64,000 nt of DNA, taken from an uncultured Lachnospiraceae bacterium. Lineage in GTDB: Bacteria > Bacillota > Clostridia > Lachnospirales > Lachnospiraceae. Below the pieces are notes generated by a model. The model saw nothing but the letters and a program-made list of their open reading frames with translations. It searched no databases and had not been told where the DNA came from. Below are positions 35,183 to 44,207 of the stretch, in pieces; the first letter of the stretch is position 1; each line of letters starts with the position of its first letter. A program made the translations under genes and the position numbers. Location of the stretch: assembly GCA_902783375.1 (NCBI GenBank), contig CACZQN010000043.1, forward strand, positions 1-64,000, read 5' to 3'.

Positions 35183-36646
35183 ATGATGAAAGAGAACTTT
35201 GAAAAGTACAACGCGCTCCGGGAACAGTATCCGGTCTTTATCTACCATGCGTATCGCTACGAAGATGCGCCGGATGAACTGTCGATTGTCTATGATTTTG
35301 AGATACCCGGACTGGCGGAATTTCATCCGACATGGCATTTCCCAAAGGGAACGGTACACAACTATGTCTCGAGAGATGCCAGAGCAAGGCTGACCGCTGC
35401 GAGCGGCAATGCGACCATCGAGCGGATGATCTTCTACCTCGGGATGATTGAACTCGTCAGCTACTGGAAGACTGCCTGCCCGAAGATGGTCATCATCGAG
35501 GCCGGCCGGCTCACGGAGGAATCCATGGCCTGGTGGAAGGAGCAGTATTTCTACGGTCTCGGGGAGTTCTTCTATACAAATGGGATTGCGCTGGATGCGG
35601 AGGGATTCATGGACATCCGTCTTTCGGAGGATGCTCCGGAGATCCCGGGCGTCGAGCGGCCGATCTCCGATGGCAATATGCGCAACACCCACGCCTGCAT
35701 GATTCCGATCGGCGGCGGGAAGGATTCTGCCGTCGCGCTCGAACTGCTCTGTGACCAGAAGGATCACAACTTCTGCTATATGATCAACGGGCGAGGTGCG
35801 ACCTTTGAGACGGCTGCTGCGGGCGGCTATACGGATGAACATATCATCGTGGCAAAGCGGACGCTTGATCCGGAGATGCTGCGGCTGAATGCGGAGGGCT
35901 ACCTGAACGGCTATACACCGTTCTCCGCGGTTGTGGCCTTCTCCTCGATTCTCGCCGCCTATCTGTACGGCCTTCCCTATATCGCGCTGTCCAATGAATC
36001 CAGCGTGAAGGAGAGCACCGGCCTGGATGGCGCGGTGGATCATCAGTATTCGAAGAGCCACAAGTTTGAAGAAGATTTCGTGGAATATGAGCGGGCCCAT
36101 GTGCGGAGCGGCGTCTATTATTTCAGCCTGCTGCGCCCGTGGAGCCAGTACCAGATCGCTGCCAAGTTTGCGAGCCTCCGGAAATACCACAAGGTGGTCA
36201 GGAGCTGCAACGTCGGAAGCAAGGAAGATAAGTGGTGCGGCCACTGTGCGAAGTGCCTGTATGTCTGGATGATCCTGTCCCCGTTCCTGTCGCAGGCGCG
36301 GCTGACGGAGATCTTCGGGAAGAATCTAGCCGAAGATGCTTCGCTGATACCGATTCTCGAGGAACTGACGGGACTGGCGGAAGAGAAGCCGTTTGAGTGT
36401 GTCGGCAGTCAGGATGAGGTGAACACCGCGATCACGGAGACGATTGAACGGCTTGAGGCCGGTCATGCCGGAAAAGATGCAGAACTTCCAGTGCTGTACC
36501 AGTATTATAAGGATCATGCCCTGTACAAAGAGTATCAGGGCAGGCCGAATCCATACCGCGATTATTTTGAAGAGGACCATGATGTACCGCCGTTCTGGGC
36601 AGAACGCCTCGACCCGACGCATCTGATCTACAGGTTTGAAGCCTGA
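35183..36646 (+). CDS. murL: MurL: UDP-MurNAc-L-Ala-L-Glu epimerase
   Basis: 487 residues. A PP-loop-like ATP site MIPIGGGKDSAVALE (about 173-187) and a later KWCGHCAKCLYVWMILSPFL block match my memory of MurL, an ATP-dependent enzyme first described in Xanthomonas. It epimerises the terminal L-Glu of UDP-MurNAc-L-Ala-L-Glu to D-Glu. The next gene is a divergent MurD-like ligase, as in the known MurD2-MurL pair, and this supports the call strongly. It may replace or supplement glutamate racemase. Confidence 0.82.
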   Translation: MMKENFEKYNALREQYPVFIYHAYRYEDAPDELSIVYDFEIPGLAEFHPTWHFPKGTVHNYVSRDARARLTAASGNATIERMIFYLGMIELVSYWKTACPKMVIIEAGRLTEESMAWWKEQYFYGLGEFFYTNGIALDAEGFMDIRLSEDAPEIPGVERPISDGNMRNTHACMIPIGGGKDSAVALELLCDQKDHNFCYMINGRGATFETAAAGGYTDEHIIVAKRTLDPEMLRLNAEGYLNGYTPFSAVVAFSSILAAYLYGLPYIALSNESSVKESTGLDGAVDHQYSKSHKFEEDFVEYERAHVRSGVYYFSLLRPWSQYQIAAKFASLRKYHKVVRSCNVGSKEDKWCGHCAKCLYVWMILSPFLSQARLTEIFGKNLAEDASLIPILEELTGLAEEKPFECVGSQDEVNTAITETIERLEAGHAGKDAELPVLYQYYKDHALYKEYQGRPNPYRDYFEEDHDVPPFWAERLDPTHLIYRFEA

Positions 36647-36662
36647 GGAGATGGAACAGAAG

Positions 36663-37994
36663 ATGAATCCAATGATTGCGTTTCTGCAGGAGAAACTTTG
36701 CGGAAAGAAAGTCCTGATTCTGGGATTCGGGAGAGAAGGACAGTCCACTTTTCGGACGGTGCTTGCAGCCGGCGGCTTTGCGGCGATTGGCATCGCAGAC
36801 CGGAACCCGGTGCCGGAATGGGTACAGGAGAAGGCCGGCGTACCGGTGCTGCTGCATAGCGGGGAGTCCTACCTGGATGACCTCGATGCGTATGATCTTG
36901 TGATCAAGAGCCCGGGGATCGTCCTGCCGAAGCCGTTTGCAGCATACCGTGCAGAGATCACGCAGATGGCGGAACTGTTTCTGACGGTATACCGCATGCA
37001 GACGATCGGAATCACCGGGACCAAGGGAAAGAGCACAACCACGACGCTGATCTATCACATCCTGAAAGAAGCAGGAGTGGATGCGGTGCTGCTCGGGAAC
37101 ATCGGCATTCCGGCATTTGATATGCTGGAAGAGATCGGACCGGACACGAAGGTGGTCTTTGAACTGTCCTGCCATCAGCTTGAACAGGGGCATGTCTCCC
37201 CGCATATTGCGGTATTCCTGAACCTATACGAGGAGCACCTGGACCATTACGGAACGATGGAGGCCTACGGTGCCGCGAAGAGAAACATCTACCGGAACCA
37301 GACAGAAGGCGATGTCCTGGTCTGCGGAAAGGATGTGCTCCCAGAGGGAGACTGCAGGAGTACCGTCATCCCGGTCACGGCGTGGGAAGGGATCCTCGAA
37401 GAACTCAGCAGCCGTTCCGGCATCGATCTCGATCCGGAGGAGGTACCGCTGAAGGGCATGCACAACCGGTTCAATATCCGGACGGCCTACGAGGTCTGCC
37501 GTCATTTTGTGGATGACAGGGCATTCGCCGGGGGACTCCTTACCTATAAACCGCTTCCGCATCGTCTGGAGAAGGTCGGGACCTACGGCGGGATCACATT
37601 CTATGATGATTCGATCTCCACGACCTGCGAGACAACCATCCAGGCGGTGAATACGATCACGGATGCGGATACCGTGATCATCGGCGGGATGGACCGCGGA
37701 ATTGATTATGCACCGCTGATTCACTTCCTGGCAGGGCATCCGATCCCGCATATTCTGCTGATGGAAGCAACCGGGGAGCGGATTCTGAAGGAGGCCGGGG
37801 AACTGGAGCCGGAACTGGCGGCGTCCGGGCGGCTGACCTATACGCCGCATCTTGTGGATGCGGTCCGGGAAGCGTATGCGGTCACGGGGGAAGGAAGAGC
37901 CTGCGTGATGAGTCCGGCGGCTGCAAGCTATGGGATCTTCCGGAATTTCGAGGAGCGGGGCGATACATTCAAGGAGCTGGTTCAGTCGCTGTGA
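36663..37994 (+). CDS. murD2: MurD2-like UDP-MurNAc-L-Ala:L-Glu ligase
   Basis: 443 residues from ATG 36663 (GAGGAGATGG upstream; ATG 36651 is possible). Mur-ligase motifs: ITGTKGKSTTTTLIYHIL (ATP loop), NLYEEHLDHYG, HNRFNIRTAYE, LPHRLEKVG and FYDDSISTTCETTIQA. The substrate-facing C-domain departs from ordinary MurD (INDSKATN becomes DDSISTT), fitting an enzyme that adds L-Glu before MurL acts. Translation is probably coupled to murL. Confidence 0.8.
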   Translation: MNPMIAFLQEKLCGKKVLILGFGREGQSTFRTVLAAGGFAAIGIADRNPVPEWVQEKAGVPVLLHSGESYLDDLDAYDLVIKSPGIVLPKPFAAYRAEITQMAELFLTVYRMQTIGITGTKGKSTTTTLIYHILKEAGVDAVLLGNIGIPAFDMLEEIGPDTKVVFELSCHQLEQGHVSPHIAVFLNLYEEHLDHYGTMEAYGAAKRNIYRNQTEGDVLVCGKDVLPEGDCRSTVIPVTAWEGILEELSSRSGIDLDPEEVPLKGMHNRFNIRTAYEVCRHFVDDRAFAGGLLTYKPLPHRLEKVGTYGGITFYDDSISTTCETTIQAVNTITDADTVIIGGMDRGIDYAPLIHFLAGHPIPHILLMEATGERILKEAGELEPELAASGRLTYTPHLVDAVREAYAVTGEGRACVMSPAAASYGIFRNFEERGDTFKELVQSL

Positions 37995-38034
37995 GGAGAA
38001 TCCGCCGGAAATGCGGAGAATTCTCCACATCCTC

Positions 38035-38064
38035 TTGACAAACAGGATACCGGGAGGTTATGAT
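38035..38064 (+). promoter_or_regulatory. Promoter of lysA
   Basis: TTGACA (38035-38040), 18-base spacer, TATGAT (38059-38064). No lysine riboswitch is visible in the short leader. Confidence 0.65.
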
Positions 38065-38115
38065 CAATATCTGAATGTTTCTTTGTATACAATAATACAA
38101 TATTGAGGTGACCCC

Positions 38116-39384
38116 ATGGCAAAAATTCCATTTGTTACAAAGGATCAGGTGATAGAGATCGCAAAAACCTGTCCGACCCCGTTTCATATCTACGACGAGA
38201 AAGGAATCCGGGAGAATGCAAGGCTTGTCCGGAAGGCTTTTTCCTGGAACCCGGGATATCGGGAGTATTTTGCCGTCAAGGCAACACCGAATCCATATCT
38301 GATGAAGATTCTGGCAGAAGAAGGCTGCGGGATGGACTGCTCCTCCCTGACAGAACTGATGCTGTCGGAGGCCATCGGCTGCACAGGCGAGAACATCATG
38401 TTTTCGTCGAATGTGACACCGGCGGAAGAGTACGTCAAGTGCGGTGAACTGGGCGGACTGATCAACCTGGATGACCTGACACACGTGGATTTTCTTGCGG
38501 GTCTGATGGAGATTCCGAAGAAGATCAGCTGCCGCTTTAACCCGGGCGGCGTCGTGACGGTCAGCAATGGCATCATGGACAACCCGGGGGATGCAAAGTA
38601 CGGCATGACCCGCGACCAGATCAAGGAGGCGTTCCGCCGCCTGCGTGAACTCGGTGCTGAGGAGTTCGGCATTCATTCGTTCCTGGTCAGCAACACGGTG
38701 ACGAACGATTATTATCCGATGCTCGCAAAGCAACTGTTTGAACTGGCGGTTGAGATCAAGGAAGAAATCGGCGTCCATATCACCTTTATCAACCTCTCCG
38801 GCGGTGTCGGCATTCCCTATCTGCCGGATCAGGAGCCGAATGACATTCTTGCAATCGGCGAGGGTGTCCGCAGGGTCTATGAAGAGATTCTGGTTCCGAA
38901 CGGAATGGATGATGTCGCGATTTACACGGAGATGGGCCGCTTCATGATGGCGCCATACGGCCATCTGGTGACGCAGGCCATCCATGAGAAGCACATCTAC
39001 AAAGAGTACATCGGCGTGGATGCCTGTGCGGCGAACCTGATGCGGCCGGCGATGTATGGGGCATACCATCACATCACGGTGCTCGGGAAGGAAGACGCGC
39101 CGTGCGACCATCTCTACGATGTGACCGGGTCTCTGTGTGAGAATAATGATAAATTTGCCATCGACCGTATGCTCCCGAAGATCGAGAAGGGGGATTACCT
39201 GGTAATTCATGATACCGGCGCCCACGGCTTCTCGATGGGATATAACTACAATGGCAGACTCCGTTCGGCGGAACTGCTGCTGCAGGAGGATGGCTCGGTG
39301 AAGATGATCCGCAGGGCGGAAACACCGAAAGATTATTTCGCAACGTTTGATTTTTCACCGGAATACGGCAGTCTCGCAGAATAA
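38116..39384 (+). CDS. lysA: Diaminopimelate decarboxylase
   Basis: 422 residues. A PLP alanine-racemase-fold decarboxylase: FAVKATPNPYLMKIL has the PLP Lys, GIHSFLVSNT and NLSGGVGIPY bind the phosphate, EMGRFMMAPYG and CENNDKF complete the substrate site. It turns meso-diaminopimelate into lysine. The family also includes ornithine and arginine decarboxylases, but the motifs fit LysA and dapA lies in the same window. Confidence 0.85.
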   Translation: MAKIPFVTKDQVIEIAKTCPTPFHIYDEKGIRENARLVRKAFSWNPGYREYFAVKATPNPYLMKILAEEGCGMDCSSLTELMLSEAIGCTGENIMFSSNVTPAEEYVKCGELGGLINLDDLTHVDFLAGLMEIPKKISCRFNPGGVVTVSNGIMDNPGDAKYGMTRDQIKEAFRRLRELGAEEFGIHSFLVSNTVTNDYYPMLAKQLFELAVEIKEEIGVHITFINLSGGVGIPYLPDQEPNDILAIGEGVRRVYEEILVPNGMDDVAIYTEMGRFMMAPYGHLVTQAIHEKHIYKEYIGVDACAANLMRPAMYGAYHHITVLGKEDAPCDHLYDVTGSLCENNDKFAIDRMLPKIEKGDYLVIHDTGAHGFSMGYNYNGRLRSAELLLQEDGSVKMIRRAETPKDYFATFDFSPEYGSLAE

Positions 39385-39401
39385 GGGGATGCGCGGGATA
39401 C

Positions 39402-39496
39402 CGGACCGATGCCGGACGACGGCATCGCCCGGCTGAGATACAGCTGAACAACAGGATGGGGTACAGGATGCTCTTGCAAAAGGGGATCCTGTTCCC
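39402..39496 (+). terminator. Two hairpins after lysA, no U-tract
   Basis: CGATGCCG (39407-39414) / CGGCATCG (39420-39427), with CCGG flanks, lies 20 bases after the stop. A second stem pairs GGGGTACAGGAT (39458-39469) with ATCCTGTTCCC (39486-39496). Neither is followed by a run of T, so termination here is likely weak or factor-aided. Confidence 0.4.
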
Positions 39497-39519
39497 TGTC
39501 TCATGGAAAGGATAATCAT

Positions 39520-39780
39520 TTGGATAACAAAGAGCGGGAAGAGAAGCTGAAGAAACTGGAGAATCCGTCTGTCGGGATGCGGCGGCAGTTTGAACTGATC
39601 GATCAGGCTGCGCTGGGGAATATCGAGGCAGCAGCTGACCTGGGAGAAGGGTATTTTAAAGGACTGTTTGACGCACCGCCGAATTACCGGAAGGCCAAAA
39701 AGTGGAGCGTCTATGCGGCGAAGCGCGGCAGCGTGAAAGCCCTGATCATCATGGCAGAACTGGAAAAACTGGGATACTGA
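39520..39780 (+). CDS. Small Sel1-repeat-like protein
   Basis: 86 residues starting at TTG 39520 behind GGAAAGGATAA. AALGNIEAAADLGEGYFKG and AKKWSVYAAKRGSVKALIIMAEL form about two Sel1/TPR-like helix pairs, preceded by a charged helix (NKEREEKLKKLEN). Such repeats bind proteins. The partner is unknown; it stands alone between lysA and the aminotransferases. Confidence 0.6.
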   Translation: MDNKEREEKLKKLENPSVGMRRQFELIDQAALGNIEAAADLGEGYFKGLFDAPPNYRKAKKWSVYAAKRGSVKALIIMAELEKLGY

Positions 39781-39824
39781 GCAGCATGTTCACATAAAGT
39801 TCAGAGTTTGCCCGGGATCTTTGC

Positions 39825-39853
39825 TTGATAAACGACGGGAATCAGGGTACAAT
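39825..39853 (+). promoter_or_regulatory. Promoter of the aminotransferase operon
   Basis: TTGATA (39825-39830), 17-base spacer, TACAAT (39848-39853). Confidence 0.65.
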
Positions 39854-39926
39854 GAAAAACAGTTTCTGAAGGCAGAGCGGTTCTGCCGTGGAACGGGATA
39901 ACGTACAGAGTGGAAGGGATAAAGAG

Positions 39927-41117
39927 ATGATTTCAGAGAAGATGAAGGGACTGGTTGCGGGGAATTCCGTAATCCGTGCGATGTTTGAAGAAGGCAAGAA
40001 GATGGCGAAGGAGTTCGGCCGGGAGAATGTCTATGACTTCAGCCTGGGCAATCCGAGCGTCCGTCCGCCGAAGGAAGTCCGTGAGGCGATGGTGAAGATC
40101 CTTGAGACAGAAGATGAGAACTACGTCCACGGCTATATGAGCAACGGCGGTTACGAGGAGGTCCGCGAGAAGATCGCGGCTTCTCTGAACAAGCGGTTCG
40201 GCACGCATCTGGCCGGGAAGAATATCCTGATGACGGTCGGTGCGGCAGGTGGCCTCAATGTCATCCTGAAGACCTTGCTGAATCCGGGGGATGAGGTCCT
40301 GACTTTCACACCGTTCTTCGTGGAATACCGGAACTATGTGAACAACTTTGACGGCGTTCTGGTGCAGCTGCCGGTGAACTTTGCGGGCGGATTCCGTCCG
40401 GATCCGGAGGCACTTGCTGCAGCCATCACGCCGAAGACCAAGGCCCTGATTGTGAATACACCGAATAATCCGACGGGCGTTGTCTACTCGGCGGAAGATA
40501 TTACGAAGATTGCTGACGTCCTGCGTGCGAAGCAGGAAGAGTACGGCACAGAGATCTACCTGATCGCGGATGAGCCGTACAGAGAGCTGGCATATGATGG
40601 CGTAGAGGTTCCGTATCTCACGAATTTCTATGACAACACGATCGTCGGCTATTCCTACAGCAAATCCCTCTCCCTCCCGGGCGAGCGGATTGGCTATCTG
40701 GTGATCCCGGATGAAGTGACCGATGCGGATACGGTCATCGCCGGTGCAACGGTCGCGAACCGGATCCTCGGCTTTGTGAATGCACCGTCCCTGATTCAGC
40801 TGACGGTTGCGGAGTGCCTCGATTCCGAAGTGGATGTTGCCGCATATGACAGAAACAGAAAGCTGCTGTATGAAAGCCTGATCGGCATGGGATACCACTG
40901 CATCAAGCCGGAAGGCGCATTCTATCTCTTTGTCGAGACACCGGTGGACGATAAGGCATTTTCCGAGAAGGCGAAGGAGGAGCACCTTCTGGTCGTTCCG
41001 GGATCGTCCTTTGGCTGTGCAAATTATGTGCGGATTGCCTACTGTGTGGACTACGATATGATCGAACGTTCCCTGCCGGCATTCCGGAGGGTGGCAGAGT
41101 ATTATGGACTGGCGTGA
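39927..41117 (+). CDS. Class I/II PLP-dependent aminotransferase
   Basis: 396 residues from ATG 39927, which has GGAAGGGATAAAGAG upstream; ATG 39888 lacks a ribosome binding site. NTPNNPTGVVYS, IADEPYRELAYDG and the PLP lysine in SYSKSLSLPGERIGY place it with aspartate/aromatic aminotransferases. Its 3' end overlaps the next gene by 14 bases. The substrate cannot be read from sequence. Confidence 0.88.
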   Translation: MISEKMKGLVAGNSVIRAMFEEGKKMAKEFGRENVYDFSLGNPSVRPPKEVREAMVKILETEDENYVHGYMSNGGYEEVREKIAASLNKRFGTHLAGKNILMTVGAAGGLNVILKTLLNPGDEVLTFTPFFVEYRNYVNNFDGVLVQLPVNFAGGFRPDPEALAAAITPKTKALIVNTPNNPTGVVYSAEDITKIADVLRAKQEEYGTEIYLIADEPYRELAYDGVEVPYLTNFYDNTIVGYSYSKSLSLPGERIGYLVIPDEVTDADTVIAGATVANRILGFVNAPSLIQLTVAECLDSEVDVAAYDRNRKLLYESLIGMGYHCIKPEGAFYLFVETPVDDKAFSEKAKEEHLLVVPGSSFGCANYVRIAYCVDYDMIERSLPAFRRVAEYYGLA

Positions 41118-42165
41118 TCAAGTACGGAAAGTGGTCCCGTATGTTCCGGGGGAACAGCCGCAGGGGACCGGTTTCATCAAGTTAAATACGAATGAGAATC
41201 CCTACCCGCCGTCGCCTGCAGTTGAGAAAGCACTGGCAGCCGTTGATGCGGACCGGTTCCGGCTGTATCCGGATCCGGAGGCGGGGGTTCTGATCGGAGC
41301 GCTCTCGGAGCGGTTCGGACTGCCGAAAGACCGCTTCTTTGTCGGCGCGGGTTCCGATGATGTCCTCGGTATGGCCTTCCTGACCTTTTTCAATGGAAGT
41401 CTGCCGGTGCTGTTCCCGGACGTCACCTATTCGTTCTATGATGTATGGGCGGATCTGTTCCGGATTCCATACGAGCAGGTGCCGCTCGATGAGCACTATG
41501 AGATCCAGGCAGCAGGCTATGACAGACCGTGCGGCGGGATTGTGATTGCCAATCCGAATGCACCGACAGGACTGGCGAAATCGCTCTCGTTTATCCGGGA
41601 GATGGTGGAGAACCATCCGGACGTTGTTGTGATCGTGGATGAAGCCTATGTGGATTTCGGCGGGGAGTCTGCGGTTGGACTCATCGAAACCTATGACAAT
41701 CTTCTGGTTGTCCAGACCTTCTCGAAGTCGAGAGCCATGGCCGGGATGCGGATCGGGTACGCCATCGGGAATCCGGAGCTCATCGCAGCCATGCAGGCGG
41801 TGAAGTATTCCTATAACTCCTATACGATGAACCTGCCGGCGCAGATCGCCGGGGCGGCCTCTCTGAAGGATGAAGCATATTTCAAGGAACAGGTCGACAG
41901 GGTGGTCGCGACCAGAGAACGGGCAAAAGCAGCGCTCGCAGAGCTGGGCTTTCAGGTGCTTGATTCGAAGACGAACTTCCTGTTCTGCACCCATCCGGAG
42001 GTGGACGCGGAGACCATCTTTGCGGCACTCCGGACAAAGAAGATCATCGTACGGCATTTCTCGGGAGAACGGGTGAAGGCGTTCCTGCGGATCTCGATCG
42101 GGACGGATGAACAGATGGATACACTCTTTGCGGCATTGAAGGAGATTATTGGCGATGGACGCTGA
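41104..42165 (+). CDS. hisC: Histidinol-phosphate aminotransferase-like protein
   Basis: 353 residues. FIKLNTNENPYPPSP, YPDPEA, VGAGSDDVL, VIVDEAYVDF, and the PLP lysine in QTFSKSRAMAGMRIGY are HisC motifs. No other his genes are nearby, so a side role with the overlapping aminotransferase (for example aromatic amino acids) is also possible. Confidence 0.82.
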   Translation: MDWRDQVRKVVPYVPGEQPQGTGFIKLNTNENPYPPSPAVEKALAAVDADRFRLYPDPEAGVLIGALSERFGLPKDRFFVGAGSDDVLGMAFLTFFNGSLPVLFPDVTYSFYDVWADLFRIPYEQVPLDEHYEIQAAGYDRPCGGIVIANPNAPTGLAKSLSFIREMVENHPDVVVIVDEAYVDFGGESAVGLIETYDNLLVVQTFSKSRAMAGMRIGYAIGNPELIAAMQAVKYSYNSYTMNLPAQIAGAASLKDEAYFKEQVDRVVATRERAKAALAELGFQVLDSKTNFLFCTHPEVDAETIFAALRTKKIIVRHFSGERVKAFLRISIGTDEQMDTLFAALKEIIGDGR

Positions 42166-42907
42166 GAAGAAGAAGACAACACTGGGCGAAGATGCGGAGA
42201 TTTATAACAGAAACCGCGAAGAGCTGAACGAAAAAGAAAAATGGCAGCGGATGACGAAGGAACAGAAGAAGAGTTACTTTATGACCTATTATTTTAAGAA
42301 ACTCCTTCTGGGAATCTTCCTGGTCGTCATGGGCGTCTGGCTGATCTATGATATCCTGCGTCCGAAGCCGCAGAATGAACTCTATGTGGCGATTGTCAAC
42401 GATTACTGGTACGCGGATCGCAAGGCGGAACTGAAGACTGCGCTGGAGCAGTATATGGGCCTGGATGGCGTCATGCATGAAGTCATGCTGGATGATGCCT
42501 ATCAGATCGACACCGACGAGGCGGAAGATGCGTACTCGACCATGCAGCGGATGATGGCCTACACCGCAACCGGTGACCTGAATATCATCATCTCGGATGA
42601 GACGCGCTACATCGTCTATGTGATGTCTGATTACTTTTATGATCTGGAGGAGGTGCTTCCGGAAGATCTGCTGGCGAAGCTCCGGGAGAAGGATCTCCTG
42701 TTTTACGGAGAAACGGCAGATGGCGTCAAGGGCTGCTTCGGAATCCGCGTGAACGGGCTTCCGATTTATGACGCTGTCGGCGGCAGAACGGATCCGGTCT
42801 GCCTCGGCATCATCGGCAGTGCGAAGGAAGAGAAGCTGGACTATGCCATCAGCATGATCCGCTACCTGGTTGAGACCGAGGAATGGCCTGCGGCAGCGGC
42901 GGAATAA
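42155..42907 (+). CDS. Single-pass membrane protein, function unknown
   Basis: 250 residues from ATG 42155 (AAGGAG ten bases upstream; TTG 42149 possible), overlapping hisC by 11 bases. A charged cytoplasmic N-terminus (1-45), one helix (LLLGIFLVVMGVWLIYDIL, about 50-68), then an outer domain of about 180 residues rich in Tyr, Asp and Glu. I do not recognise a family; the outer domain has the feel of a substrate-binding fold. Confidence 0.7.
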   Translation: MDAEKKKTTLGEDAEIYNRNREELNEKEKWQRMTKEQKKSYFMTYYFKKLLLGIFLVVMGVWLIYDILRPKPQNELYVAIVNDYWYADRKAELKTALEQYMGLDGVMHEVMLDDAYQIDTDEAEDAYSTMQRMMAYTATGDLNIIISDETRYIVYVMSDYFYDLEEVLPEDLLAKLREKDLLFYGETADGVKGCFGIRVNGLPIYDAVGGRTDPVCLGIIGSAKEEKLDYAISMIRYLVETEEWPAAAAE

Positions 42908-42934
42908 ATTTGTTCTGCAGACAGACTGTATACC

Positions 42935-42963
42935 TTGACAATTATTTTTCACACCTTTATGAT
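42935..42963 (+). promoter_or_regulatory. Promoter of the lipoprotein genes
   Basis: TTGACA (42935-42940), 17-base spacer, TATGAT (42958-42963), a near-consensus sigma-A promoter. Confidence 0.8.
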
Positions 42964-43035
42964 GTTGATGTGGAAATGGAACGGAAAGATCCGGAACTCC
43001 CGGGTCTTTCATTTTCGATAAGGAAGTGCTGCGGA

Positions 43036-44178
43036 ATGAAGGATTGCAGAAGATTGCGGAAGCACCTGGGGAGATGGCATGGTATGGTTCTGGCAGGGAT
43101 CCTGCTGGGGCTGATGCTTGCCGGCTGCGGAAAGCACGCGGAAACGGCCGTGGACGGCAGCGTGCAGAGCACTGAGAATAAGAAAATCTCCGTCGGGACA
43201 GATCTTTCCGGTGCGGCAGTTCCGAATCAGAACTTTACCGGGAACGATGACAGACCGAAGGTGGAAAGACCGACGGAAACGGCGGAGAAGGTTGGCATTG
43301 CCGACAAGCCGCAGGTCGACGAGGAGATCGTGCCGGCTTCTGCCGGTCCGGATCAGGGGGCGACGGACAGCACTGAGAATGCTGCCGCATCCGATGCCGC
43401 AGAAGAGCAGGACGCGGCACCCGCCCTCGAGGAGAACTGGGAGATCCCGGAAGATCCGGAGATCCAGGCATTTGAACCGGGCTCCGAAACGCCTGCAGAC
43501 TTTGAAGAAGATCTGATTGCAGAGCAGAGGAACTTCACCTCGGAAGAGGTCAATGCGTACTTCGAGAACTGCCTGTTCATCGGAGATTCCAGGACCCAGG
43601 GACTGCAGCTGAACTCCGGCATTGCATCGGCGAAGTTCTATGCAGAGCGGGGACTGAATGTCCGGACAGTCTATACCCAGGAGATCGTCGAAGATATCTG
43701 GAAAGAAGAAGCGGAAGAAGAGAGTGAATCGGAAGCGAGCGAATCCGAAGAGGAAGGTTCCGGTAAGATCACGGTCATGGACGCGCTCGACAAGGAGCAG
43801 TACCGGAAGATCTATGTCTGCTTCGGAATCAATGAGCTGGGCTGGTCCTATCCGGAAGTCTTCCAGGAGAACTACGGCAGCCTGATTTCCGATATTCTCA
43901 TCAAGCAGCCAGATGCGGAAGTCATCGTCTACGGCATCCTGCCGGTGACGTACGCAAAAGATCAGAGCGATGACATCTTCAATATGGAACGGGTTCACCT
44001 GTTCAATGAACTGATCATGGATATGGCAGACGGAGAAGGCGCGACCTACCGCGATCTGTCCGCTGCGATCTGCACGAAATATGGCTATCTCGCACCGGGG
44101 GCAACCACGGATGGCATCCATCTGAACAAGCCATATTGCAAAAAACTGATCTACTATCTGATGGAGCACCGATATTAA
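43036..44178 (+). CDS. SGNH/GDSL hydrolase lipoprotein
   Basis: 380 residues from ATG 43036, chosen because it places a signal peptide with lipobox LMLAGC at residues 29-34; longer starts bury it. A long acidic, low-complexity spacer (about 40-165) leads to an SGNH domain: LFIGDSRTQG (Ser), VCFGINELGW and DGIHLNKPYC (Asp-His). In related bacteria such proteins accompany DUF4358 lipoproteins and MBOAT acyltransferases in cell-wall or polysaccharide acylation. An acidic insert EEEAEEESESEASESEEE-like run lies within the domain. Confidence 0.85.
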   Translation: MKDCRRLRKHLGRWHGMVLAGILLGLMLAGCGKHAETAVDGSVQSTENKKISVGTDLSGAAVPNQNFTGNDDRPKVERPTETAEKVGIADKPQVDEEIVPASAGPDQGATDSTENAAASDAAEEQDAAPALEENWEIPEDPEIQAFEPGSETPADFEEDLIAEQRNFTSEEVNAYFENCLFIGDSRTQGLQLNSGIASAKFYAERGLNVRTVYTQEIVEDIWKEEAEEESESEASESEEEGSGKITVMDALDKEQYRKIYVCFGINELGWSYPEVFQENYGSLISDILIKQPDAEVIVYGILPVTYAKDQSDDIFNMERVHLFNELIMDMADGEGATYRDLSAAICTKYGYLAPGATTDGIHLNKPYCKKLIYYLMEHRY

Positions 44179-44207
44179 TAAGTATTATGAAGAAAAGAGG
44201 TTTTGAA

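Noticed and set aside
37995..38115. Lysine riboswitch before lysA
   Set aside because: The space is only 121 bases and already holds a promoter; no room remains for the large lysine aptamer and no matching conserved segments were seen.
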